Assembly: GCA_947034895.1 (NCBI GenBank)
Contig: OX344763.1
Coordinates: 29,263,025 to 29,327,024, forward strand
From: Rhytidiadelphus loreus
Lineage: Eukaryota > Streptophyta > Bryopsida > Hypnales > Hylocomiaceae
DNA length: 64,000 bases
Direction: 5' to 3'
Positions 22,751 through 33,845 of this stretch are shown piece after piece. The notes beneath the pieces are model-generated. The model searched no databases and had not been told where the DNA came from. It saw only the letters and a list, made by a program, of their open reading frames with translations. A program made the position numbers and the translations under genes. Positions within the stretch are counted from its first letter, which is position 1; each line of letters begins with the position of its first letter.

Positions 22751-24545
22751 ACCCTAGCCTTTCAACGGGTCCCAAAAGAAGACTAATGAGTACCCAAATG
22801 ATTTTGGTCATGTGATGGCAGGGATTTTTTACTCATTTACTTTAGGCAAGTGTAGGAAGTGACCTTTGATAGAGTGAGGCACTTGTTTACATCTATATAA
22901 ATGGATGAAATGTTCAAAATGAAGATGAAACAAAATTATTCACCCAAAAGAATGTACAATCAATCAAACATTAAGGAATATTGTCCTATGAATATATAGC
23001 ATTTTATCAATTTTCATTCACTAAAAATGGAGGAATATATGACCTAGTATTCCATTCAAAAAAATTGTATTGCCTTTGGTGGAATATCACAAAAAAAAAA
23101 CATTGTGTGAGAGTCCCCTTCCTAAAGGGGACCCTCATTCATATTGCAAGAAGATGGAGCACTGCAATTCTTTCCTTCCAACAAAGTAGCATTGAATGAG
23201 ACAAAGCCTCGTGATTCTATCATCTATGTTTATTTTGTATGGTAAAATTTGAGAATTTGGAATTCATATTTGGAGGCAAGGACCTTGAATGTGTCTTCGG
23301 AGCTCATGAAACAAGAAAAAAATAGCTCCACAACATGCATAGTGAAAAATTTGGAATTTTTGCACACTAGATACCCTAAGACCACATTTAATCCTAGAAG
23401 GATAAGCCTATGACCACTAATTTCAAGCCTCACAGTCCATTATTCTACTTATTGACATTTCACAACTAGATATGAATGGAAATTTATATTTGATTGTAGT
23501 GATGAAGTCATATGTCTAATACAAATCATAAAATCTTCAAATGTTTTGGGAAAATTTTGAAATTCCTATGGTTTTTTGAAAAAAAAAAAAAAAAAAATTC
23601 ATATCAAAACCTAAATATAATTTAAAAGATCTGAAATTTTCACCATAGATGTATATCATAGTGCATAACATCATGATATAAACTCAAGTTATTGTGTCAC
23701 TCTAAAATTGGAGAATCAACCAACCACGGTTGTAGGTCCAAAGTTCATATTGCCATAAAATATTGAAATTTACGAACTTTTCAAAAATTTCAATTGGAAA
23801 TAAATTTTTCATTTCATAAGCTTCATTTCATGAGTGCGTCTCAAAATCAAAACATATCGTTTTTATGGCTCAAAATCACATCCAAAGTATATGTCAAGTG
23901 GACAAAATACACTTCAAAGTTGATTAATCCTTGGGACGCTTGGCGTTTGATGAATGAGAAAGAATCCTTCTAGTACCATAGAAGTGCAACTATTCATCGT
24001 GGAAATTTTACTGTGAAAAACGGAGGTCTTCTATAGTATTTTGACTTCCAATAAGTGCTTTTGCTATTTCTCAAGTTAATGATTCACACAGTAATGAAAA
24101 GGGATGATTTCCAAGGTCACCCATTCATCCATTAAGGATTAAGCATCTCCTTCTTTAGAAAAGTTTATCGTACCATAATAATGAAGGATTTTGTAATATT
24201 AGTCACTAAAAATGTACTCAAGCAACATCCAAAATAAATGTGGATGAAAAAACATTTTTTTCCATCCTAAAGTCCTAGTAGGTGAAGTCATCCAAAGAAT
24301 GTTTTACATCCTCAATAGCTGTTTAAGGTTAACCCTGGTTGATCCTTTTGAATCCAAGATCCACTTTGGATACCACGAGATCTTAGTCTTTTTGAATTGG
24401 TTTTCGGAAGTGTACGACAATGAATGTAATTTCATTGAACGGAAAGAGATAAAAGAACAAAGTGACGTACTCACTACCGTGCTCAACAAAAGGGTTGTCT
24501 GTGGGTTTGGTTCATTAGTCCTTTTGCCTAGATTCCTTGGTTGAG
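22751..24545. repeat. Diverged inverted repeat with 43.0-44.0 kb
   Basis: Segments pair with the other side of the spacer at perhaps 65-75% identity. About 22,850-23,150 pairs inverted with 43,780-44,000, 23,260-23,560 with 43,630-43,320, and 24,200-24,440 with 43,300-43,080. In contrast, 23,940-24,150 matches 42,530-43,025 in direct orientation, so the block has been rearranged. The TATA-like word of arm A recurs at 22,892. No gene is recognised. Confidence 0.6.
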
Positions 24546-24944
24546 GGCATGTCCACTCCTATCCCTATTTAGGGTTGGAAGAATACTGGCAAGGGCTGGA
24601 AGCCCAACCATCCGCCACTGTGGCACTAGCAACAAAATTTTGAAGATTAGGCTCGTCGAATTTTGCGATGAATATCCTAGCGAGGGTAAAGAAGTTTTGA
24701 GTGAGTCCAGTGTTGACTAATTTAACTATAGTTTTAATTTTTATCTAGTGAACCAACCATTTTCATAATGGTTGGCCCTGGTTGAAACATTGTTGGAGGG
24801 TGAAAGAGTGGAAGGATTTAGCGCAGCACGGAAAGGAGGGGAGCTACGTGGGTTGATAATTTTGGCCAAGGGGTGGTTGATCCTACTACAAACAGTAGAG
24901 GAGGAGGTGATCTAAGATGGAGAGTAAGTAGGGGAGGTGATGGT

Positions 24945-25115
24945 GGGGAAAGGAGCCGCTGGGGTGGTGGTATCGCTACAATCCCAAATTTAGGGTTTCA
25001 TGGGGAAAGGAGCCGGTGGGGTGGTGGTATCGCTACAACCCCAAATTTAGGGTTTCATGGGGAAAGGAGCCGCTAGAGTGGTGGTATCGCTATAATCCCA
25101 AATTTAGGGTTTCAT
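24945..25115 (+). repeat. 57-bp tandem repeat, three units
   Basis: Three exact-length 57-bp units start at 24,945, 25,002 and 25,059, each beginning GGGGAAAGGAGCCG and ending TTTAGGGTTTCAT. The unit equals 19 codons, so it repeats in frame ('GERSRWGGGIA' then 'PNLGFH'). The third unit has a stop. Confidence 0.9.
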
Positions 25116-25468
25116 GGCTTTGGCAACATAGCAAGGAACAATTTTGGATTGATAAAAGAAGCAATGGGGAAGCAATAAGTAGTTTACAGAGCACCATAGG
25201 AGTCCAAACTACAACAATTCATCATGTTGGAAAAAGATCAAAGGGGGTTGAAAGAGTTAATTTCAATGCTAAAATTGGAGCTCAAGAAGTGCATGGAGTA
25301 ATTCCATGATTACAAGCTGAAGGCAATACTACTAGAGCAATAGTAGGCAATCAATATAATTCTATGGTAGAAGGCAATCATGGTGCACCCAAGGTTTGTA
25401 ATTTCACCTCCAAAAAGAAGAGGCAATTGACAAGGTCAATCATGGCTATTTCTCAAGATTCCATGATA

Positions 25469-25784
25469 CACTATAACAAAACATGGTAAAAAAAAACGTA
25501 GTCAAAATTGACTACGGTTCTTTTGACACGTTTTTGTGCATGGGCATGTAGTGGGATGTTTGCTTCTTTTACAATTTTCCACTGAAATTTTTGCAATTTT
25601 GGGGGGTGTAATATACCATTGGAAAGTTATTTTCAATACCTTTCCAATGGTATATTATACGCCCCAAAATTGCAAAAATTGCAAAAAATGTTGGCTGCAC
25701 GCACAGTGGGCCTACACAAAAACATGGCAAAAGGAACCGTACTCAATTTTGACTACTTTTTTTTTACCATGTTTTGTTATAGTG
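25469..25784. mobile_element. CACTA-type foldback MITE (316 bp) with ATA target duplication
   Basis: It starts CACTATAACAAAACATGG and ends CCATGTTTTGTTATAGTG, with long complementary arms meeting near 25,630 ('ccattggaaag' / 'ctttccaatgg'). ATA flanks both ends (25,466-25,468; 25,785-25,787), the 3-bp duplication of CACTA elements. It interrupts the Harbinger accessory ORF and is therefore younger. Confidence 0.9.
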
Positions 25785-26474
25785 ATAGGTACCAATAGAA
25801 AAGAAAATTGTTTTGAAAATAAATTTACAAGCACTAAGAATCTATGATAGCTTGAGGCCCGTAGGTTATAGACCTTCTCATTCTTTAGAATCTAAATGGA
25901 GGAAAATTAAACATGATGTGGCAAAGTTTATTGGTGCTTACGAACAAACTTTGGATTTGCAAGTAATCAAGACTAGTCCTGTAGATACCTTGCGGATGGC
26001 TAAAGAATTGTACCATACAAAGAATGTTAAAAATAGTGATTTTAGCTTTGAGCACTATTGGGTACTTTTCAAAGACTTCCCACGGTGGGCTGAGAGGTGG
26101 GTAACATTGAAGAACACCACACTTTTGAAATGAAAAGTTGTAGCCTCAAATTAAAGCTCTCACAAAGTTGCAGATGAGTGTAGGAGCATTGTAAAGAGGA
26201 CAATAGTTGGAGACAAAAACTAGGCTCTTTGAGATTGCCCATTGGTACAAAAGTAACAAAAGAAATGGTGAGAGTTGACAAAATTGCAGAGGGTGCTCTC
26301 TACATGCAAACAATTGTTTTCGAGGTGATGGCAACATTAGAGATATTCTCAGCCTCCAGAGGGCCGCTCCATAGTGACCAAACCAGTCTATTAATTGCGT
26401 AAGAATTAGTAGGGGCATATAGCCACAGTGCATTGTCAAAGTGGGTAAATTTTACAAAAGACATGAGGACTCCA

Positions 26475-27450
26475 ATAATTAAAGTGAAGTAAAAGTTTGT
26501 TTAATAATCAGCCACGTGAACATACGAGGTGATTAATTGGGAAATTAAGCAAATTCAATGAAATTAAGCAAAATGAAATGAATTTTCAAGTTAGTTGCCA
26601 AAAAACTTAGGAAACTCTCAAATTTTCCAACTAACTTTTAAAGTCACTTAGTCTAGGATGTTTAATGATGAGAAGAGAATCTCTTTATGCACACATGGGG
26701 TGGTAGGAGGTAGAACAACCCATGTGGGATATATAGTGCAGAATTTGTAGTTTTTCAACCACTCATAGTTAAGTTTAAAATAGGAATTGTGTTAAAATTA
26801 GAATTTTGGACCTCATTTAGGCATAGTAGAATAATTTTTATCAAAAACCTTTGAACTAAATAAAGTTGGAGAATCAAGCTAGTTTTTATGTCCAAAAATC
26901 CGTTTGAAGTTTAGAGCCTCCAAGAAAAAGTTATGGCAAAATTTGGAGAAGGTTTTTGAAAATGTCAAAGAAAATCTCCCTTTCAACCCCTTTTAGAATT
27001 TTGTCCATAACTTTTTATTGGAGGCTCTAAACATCAAATGGAATTTTGTAAATGAAAACTAGTTTGATTTTTCAACTTTTCTTAGTTCAAAGGTTTTTGA
27101 CAAAAATCATTTTACTATGCCTAAATGGGGTTTAAAATTCTAGTTTTAACACAATTCCTACTTTAAACTTAACTATGAGCGGTTGAGAAACTACAAATTC
27201 TAAACTACATATCCCACATGGGTTGTTCTACCTCCTACCACCCCATGTGTACATAAAGATATTCTCTTCTCGTCATTAAACACGCTAAATTAAGTGGTTT
27301 TAGAAATTAGTTGAAAAACGTAAGAGTTTTCCAATTTTTTTGGCAACTAGCTTGAAAATCCACTTCATTTTGCTTAATTTCATTGAATTCGCTTAATTTT
27401 CAATACTTGAACCTTGATTATCAAACTACTTATACTTGAATTTTGAACCA
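26475..27450. repeat. ~970-bp near-perfect foldback (long hairpin)
   Basis: The left arm (26,475 to about 26,960) and right arm (about 26,975 to 27,450) are complementary along their length. Pairing words include 'aaattaagcaaattcaatg' / 'cattgaattcgcttaattt', 'catgggttgttctacctcct' with its inverse, and 'gagcctccaa' / 'ttggaggctc' near the centre. A related, more worn foldback lies at 38,770-39,170, and a one-sided fragment at 30,590-30,660. There is no ORF and no target duplication was identified. Confidence 0.88.
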
Positions 27451-27930
27451 CCCATAGTCGTCGGACGTTGCGACTTCTAGTGAATGACTATCGACTGTTC
27501 AGCAGCTCTGAAGCGGCCCTCCGGAGGCCTCATTTTTTCTCTAGTGGATACGAATGATGTGGCAATAGTAAAATCCCCCATAGCAGAAATAATGCAATTG
27601 TAGAAAAAATCAGTACGAATGATGTGCCGGCACTACTATTGCCACAACAGAGCCACATGAGTGCCACTGCACTACCGTTGCAGTGCCACGGCAGACTGCA
27701 TAGTTTTTAAACTTTTTTTATTTTTTGAAAAAAAATAAAAACGAAAAAAAAAAGTTCTTTTATAATTTTTTTAATAAAATAAAATAAAAAATAATTCTTT
27801 TTGTTACTGTACCGCAGCACTGCCGAAAATAAACTATTAACGGCCTCGTTGAGGCCTTAGATTTTTCCTAATGATTGGAGTTACGATTGCTAATTTGCGA
27901 GCCTAGGATCTTAAACCTAGGAGCATAGGA
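27451..27930. other. Low-complexity intergenic DNA
   Basis: Contains a repeated 'gatgtgccggcac / tgccactgcactaccg' motif and A/T-rich runs (27,700-27,800). No gene recognised. Confidence 0.4.
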
Positions 27931-27934
27931 GTAT

Positions 27935-28235
27935 ATGAGTTCTTATATTATAGGTACCTATGTTATAAACACCTTACATGATTATAAGATATTTATATTA
28001 TAGGTATCTATGTTATAGGTACCTATGTTATAAGCACCTTCCATGGTTATAGCCATATTGGATATTTATATTATGGGTGTTTATGTTATAGGTAGCTATA
28101 GTATAGACACCTTCTATGGTTATAGGATATTTATATTATAGGTGTCTAAATATTATAGGTACCTACGTTATAAGCACCTTCCACAATTATAGGGTACTTA
28201 TGTTATAAGTATACATTTCATAGGCACATTCAATA
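27935..28235. repeat. AT-rich tandem repeat (TATTATAGGTACCTATGTTATA type)
   Basis: About five degenerate units of roughly 55-75 bp, each with 'ttatattatagg', 'cctatgttata' and 'gcaccttccatggttata'. No coding potential. Confidence 0.8.
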
Positions 28236-28394
28236 GTTGTAGAGTTAGGGTTGCTATTCTGTGAGCGTGTGAGCATGACCTTGAGAGCATGTAATTTTTT
28301 AGAGATTCCATTTAAAATATTTGATCAAATTTTATTATTTTTGGTACCTATTATTATGGACCTATTTCCATGGACCTATTACTGTGGTCCCTTG

Positions 28395-29440
28395 AACAAC
28401 CTTAATGTGCTACTTATTGGACTTTGCTAGATTATAAGAAGAAAAAAATTGATAATTAATTGGAATTTGTTTGAAATCAATTGGGGGTGCATGTTCCATT
28501 CAAATTTTGATTTTTATAGCCACTCCCCTCTTGGTGCTGAAGGGACCCCTTCGAGGCTGGAAAAAATGAAAAAAGGGGGGGGGGCTTCATTTTTTCATTT
28601 TATTTTATTATTTTACGGTTAGGGGTACTTCTTGGCGCTGAGAGGTACCCAACAACAAGAGAGGAATGATTATAATCTCAATGGAACAACCTCAATTGTT
28701 TTCAAACAAATCATAATTAATAACCATTTTTTTTCTTCTTAAAATCTAATGAAGTCTAATAAGTAGCACATCAACTTGAAGATGACAAGTGCTTGATCCT
28801 CCTCTTGGCGCCGAGAGGTACCAAGCAACAAGAGGGGAGTGATTAACCAAATGACCATATGATCAAAGATGGAAGAGTTGGATCTCCGGAAGGTCCCACA
28901 AGAGAACAATAGTCAACTAATCAACAATTTGGTGTAACTAAGCTCACTCTTTACAAAAATAATCCTTATCAACCAAATATTTTCTTCTTAAATCTTAACA
29001 AGTCCAATTATCAACACATCAAAACAAAAGTATAGGTACCCTCCATTGGCTTCAAGAGGACCCAAGCTACTACAAGATAGTGATCAACAAAAATGAAATT
29101 TAGTGTGGCTAAGCTCTTTTCACATATATTGAATTCCTATTAACAAATTTTTTTTTTCTAAAATCTAAACAAGTCCACTAACTTGCAAATATCTAATGGA
29201 GTGTTGGTACCTTCCCATTGACCATGAGAAGATCTATGATGCTACAAGACAATGATCAACCAAAATAAAATTTACTATGACAAAGATCATTAAATATAAA
29301 AATAATTCTTATTAACAATTTTTTTTTCTAAAATCTAAACAAGTTCAACAATGGTGCATCAAGAGAATATTATTGATACCCTCCCATCAGCCCCGTGAAG
29401 ACCCACATTGCTATAGAACAATGATCAATCAATATTCTAT
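28395..29440. repeat. Tandem repeat with ~171-bp unit plus an inverted half-unit
   Basis: Units are marked by 'aaatcta(a)acaagtcc' at about 28,742, 28,990, 29,160 and 29,331, then 'ggtaccctcccattgg', 'aagctactacaag' and 'aatgatcaacc'. The last two spacings are about 170-171 bp. At 28,395-28,500 part of the unit occurs inverted ('ttggactttgctagattata'), making a small palindrome around 28,590, next to a G9 run. Confidence 0.75.
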
Positions 29441-30904
29441 ACAAACTTCTTTCCATCTCTATCCATCTTTCATATCAATTGAGTTCATCATTTTCATAAT
29501 GTATACTTCTAATATTTTAGACAACATTGAAAATTATAATTTTCATCTAAATTCTAGATAACCACTGTAATAGGTGCAAAAATTTACCAAAAATAGTAAA
29601 ATTTGACTAAAATTTCTAGGTGGAATCTATTTTAAGGAATATGATTAAGTTTTCTAGTGCTTCTTCAAACTTTTGAGCTCAACACTCACATAATCCCTAC
29701 TCACCGCTCATAGGCTCATGCTCACAAGCTCACAAAATAGCACCATTGGTTGTAGAGTACTTACTAACACCTAAGCTCAAGGCTCATAGGAGGCTCACAT
29801 TTCTAGGCTCATATGCTAGTATCGTTGGCATTGGAGCTTATGATCCACTAGAAGAAACCCGTGATTTTTGTGACATGACTATAACGTGGTAGTTATGTTT
29901 GCGTGGACATCAGCTACGTCAACTTTGATATCAAAAAAAATGCATCAGGATTGACAAGGCAAAAAACATGCAAAATTACAAAAAACATTATAAGATTTGA
30001 AGAAGATTTAGGAGGATGTCTTAGAAAACATGGTCTTTTAAAATGTTAAGAAGTTGCCATAAGGCTGCCACATGTGCGCCACCTCAGCGATGACGGGGCA
30101 GTGAATACCACATAAGCTACTTTTTCATCCATTCTTTGGATGACGTTAGCCATGACATCACTACCACATGTCAACTTTGTAGTAGTTTAGAATTTTGACA
30201 TGTTCATTGTATTGTGTCCAATCTGAAGTCCAAAAAGACATCTTCTGTGACATGCACATGTTTCCTTTGATGTTTACAATTAAATCATTTACATTGTCCC
30301 TTATGCTATGGCATGTCCTTTGCAAAATGGATGTCCACCAAGACATCCACCAAGACGTCCACATGTTTTTTGGGACATCACCTACATGTTTTCTAAGACA
30401 TCAATTGAGATAACCAACTACATTCATACACAATACACCATATTTCTTGCACAATACAAAATACATTAAAAATATAACATATATTATACAACATACATTA
30501 TACAACATACATTATACAACAAGTACAATACACCATACAAAATACACTGTATTTGGGAATTTATTGTGATTATATTGAAATGAAAACACAAGCTTATATA
30601 GAAGTGGGGTGGTAGGAAGTATGGCAAACCATGTGGGATATGTAGAACGTATAGTTTGTATTAAAAGTAAAATTTCAAAGATGAACATGAGATGAACACA
30701 GCAATGCCTCATTTGATGTCTATGAAAACATTTGGATGTCTCAATAGACATTGCAAAAATGTCTCTAGAGACATTTGATTTGATGTCCCTAGAAAACAAC
30801 TCAAAAAACATGTAGACATCTTAGTCAATGTCTCAAAAAATAGAATAAAAATTCTCAAATGTTGTAGAAGTATATATAAACTTTTTCATAAATTCTCAAA
30901 TGTT

Positions 30905-31396
30905 GTACATTTTTAATTACGACATTACAAGCATTGGATTTTCATTTTTCAATTCCATAAATAAATTGTTAACAATTTAGTATTTTGAATCATTCCCTAC
31001 ATCTTTCTACTTACTATTTTTTTCCTATATGTTTTACAATTCCAAAAAATCTGAATTTTTTAAAGCATGTAGCCAACTTAACTTGAAGAATGATTCTACA
31101 GAGTTGCAACCATTTTGGACATTTTTTCATAATTATCTGACCTTATGAAGTGCATCTGCCCAGATTTTCGCAGGGGCAAAAAAAGAATTTCGTCACTTCA
31201 AACTCTAATATCTTACAATCTACAAGGTAGAAATTTTTGAATTTTTTTGCACATCTTGTCAAATTAGCATACTACAAGATCGCATAGTTACATGTGTCAA
31301 AAAAAGTGTTTTTTTCAGAAATTTGGTACTTATATAAAAAATGGCAGTTTTTGAGCATTTTTGGTGATAACATAGTCAAGGAACTTTAGGGGTTAA
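30905..31396. repeat. Direct copy of 39,840-40,320
   Basis: Shares long blocks with 39,840-40,320 ('aaattgttaacaatttagta', 'gtgcatctgccca.', 'tggcagtttt.gagcattttt') and ends at the same TTTAGGGG(T/G)TAA word. The inverted relative is 36,945 onward. Confidence 0.8.
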
Positions 31397-33570
31397 GTTA
31401 TTTCAACCTAACTTTGAATTAGAGTTGATTTTATTAAAATTTTGATGAAATTTTAAGTTTTCATCATAGTTATTGAATTTCATTGGAATTTAAATCACAT
31501 TCAAAATCAAATTATACCTATTAAAAATTTCAATTGATTAAAATTCAAACTTTGAATTTATACTCTATAGAAAACTCCAAATGATTTTGATAGATTTTGG
31601 AAGATTTTAAAATATTCTAATACAATTTGAATTGTGAAATCCCTAAAACATGAACTATTTTCAAATGTCCTATTTGTATTCTTGAAAATTATTTTTCCTA
31701 CTTTTTACAAATTAAAATGTCAAAGTACCTATCTTCATGAGATTCTACACTTTTCCAGTTTTTCCACTCACAATTTTCTTTTATGCTATTCCTTCCTAGG
31801 GTATCTTTTTTGTAAAGGTGTATACATTGGACATATTTCTCATGTTTCTTTCAAATTGTTTTTCTAATAAAGAAGTATTTCAGCAAAAAATTATGAGGAT
31901 TGTGCAAATGCTACAAAAATAAGTTTTTTTTTCTTGCAATGACCCCAAAGTCTGTCTACACTTTTGTTCGTAGTATGTATCAAACTCCATCTATGTGTAC
32001 AAAGCAAATGAGAGAAAATGTATTTCTTTTAAGAGATAGCAAGAGCAAATGAAATGGAAGTCATCAATGTCAATTGATAGTGCAAGTAATATACAAAAGT
32101 AATTGAACCTAAAATGTACTGAAATTGTGACATTTAATGTATGAAAAAACTTCTAATTTGTCTTACAGAAGAATGTAAAGTTCTAGAGATGCAACTCTTG
32201 TATGATATGCAAGGGTCAATGGCATTAGAACATATTACAAGACAACTTCTATAGAAAAGTATATGAAATTAGATTGATGAAGAAGGTACATGAGGACCAA
32301 TTAGAAAAAGATGAAATGTAGAAAAAATTGACTTATATATTAGAAAATAATAAATAATAAAATAATATATATATGAAGAATAAAAAGATGTATGTGGAGT
32401 TTTTAAAAATCCATAGAAGGAGTTCCCTCCAATTGAAATTAACATTTGTTTGTAATGTTCTATTTCTTTTTTAATTACTGAGAACACCAAATAGTTGGGT
32501 AGATTTTGGTATGATATATGCATTAAAAAAATTCATGTAATAAGTTTTTTAATACTACTATTGTCTTTGAAGAATATACCTGTCATGTATATAAATACGA
32601 TTTTGGATTTTTTGTTGGAAGGGCTACAAGCAATTTTTACATTATAGCAAATTACATTCATTGAGATTGAAGAAAAATGCATTATAAGTAATTATAATGA
32701 ATGCTATATAATATGAGAGTTGCTTATCTAGGTGTGAAACGGATTGTATAGTCCCCTTGTGGTATGAAATGGATATTGATTATGCTCAAACACACTTAAT
32801 ATTCGACTTGATTTGTGGATAGTTTTTCTAAAGAAAAAATGACATAGTCGCTTTTTCAAAACAAAGTTCTTTATTCAATCAATGACCAACTCTAAAAGTG
32901 ACGACAATGGAAGCCCTTCTTGTAGATGCAGTGCAATAAAATCCCCCCATTCAATAGAAATAAAAACAAATGCTAAGAATTATTTTTTTGCACTTTCTAA
33001 TTAAAAATATAGTGGAATCTTTCATTTTTGTAAATGGATGTCTTTTGTGGAAGGTGGGGTTTGACTTTTTGTTTGGATGAGCATCACATTTTCTTACAAA
33101 AATTACTTCTATGATACATTTATGAACTATCAATATTGTAGTATTGTATTAGGGATAGAGGAATTATTGTAAACAATTTGAATACAATGAAAATAAGAGT
33201 TCATTTATTCCTATAAGTTGTTGATGTATATGAACATAATTTGAAAAGTCTACACATGCTTTGAAGCTTCCAGTACAACACATACACATGAATCGTAAGA
33301 TCGGAAGTGAAGTGTAGTACATCATACTTGGCATATGAAATTCTAAAGGATTTAGACATATTTCCAATAATTATGTTTATGTACACACATGCTTATAGAG
33401 GAGATGCCAACAGATTTTGTGCTTCATGAAATCCTAACTAAAAAATAGTGAATAGTAGCTTCATCATCCATTCATAAAAGGGTTTTTTGGAAGACTCCCA
33501 AGCAGCTACCCTTCTCCTATGATTTTCAAATCGGGTTAACATTTTACATGGATGTCCAATAACTCCTGGA
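31397..33570. other. AT-rich interior of the CACTA element
   Basis: No gene or RNA recognised. At 31,921 a one-sided end TTTTTTTCTTGCAATGACCCC resembles the right end of the GGGTG MITE family, but no left end was found. Confidence 0.4.
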
Positions 33571-33845
33571 AATTTACTTATAGTGAAATTGATTGACTTT
33601 GCCAACATGGCATTGTCATATTGTTTTGCATATCACAAAAAATATGACAACATTTTTTTGGATGTCTTGCAAAACATACTTATTTTTTGTACAATGCCCA
33701 TGTTTTTTCATGGACATGTACACGTTTTTTGCAATGTCCATTGGAATTTGCCACCCATTGGTTCAAACTTTGTGACACCGTCCTATCCGCAAAAACATGC
33801 CGTGTTTTTTGTTGCCATCACAAAAAACGCGGGTTTCTTATAGTG

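Larger units (their letters stand above)
24873..26133 (+). pseudogene. PIF/Harbinger Myb/SANT-like accessory ORF, relic split by a MITE
   Basis: The 3' part (25,813-26,133) reads 'GYRPSHSLESKWRKIKHDV', 'KFIGAYEQTL' and 'DFSFEHYWVLFKDFPRWAE'. This is the Myb-like / NAM-associated domain of the second protein encoded by plant PIF/Harbinger elements, which helps the transposase bind DNA in the nucleus. The upstream part (24,873-25,468) holds a Gly/Arg-rich region with three 19-residue repeats and then 'SKKKRRQLTRSIMAI'-like basic sequence, interrupted by stops. A 316-bp CACTA MITE separates the two parts. It is decayed, and assignment of the N-terminal part rests on continuity only. Confidence 0.65.
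29846..33845. mobile_element. Degenerate CACTA element, 4.0 kb
   Basis: The left end reads CACTAGAAGAAACCCGTG and the right end, inverted, CACTATAAGAAACCCGCG. Over the first 28 bases about 25 match, and the ends begin with the plant CACTA signature. Just inside both ends (29.88-30.83 kb and 33.58-33.83 kb) are dense short words GACATC/GATGTC and ACATG in both orientations, as expected for CACTA subterminal repeats. The 3-bp flanks (ATC and TGA) do not match, so the target duplication is lost or the pairing is coincidental. The interior has no transposase; it carries other repeats (30,590-30,660; 30,905-31,396). Confidence 0.6.

Noticed and set aside
27935..29440. CRISPR-like array
   Set aside because: Degenerate AT-rich tandem repeats without uniform repeats and unique spacers, in a eukaryotic context.
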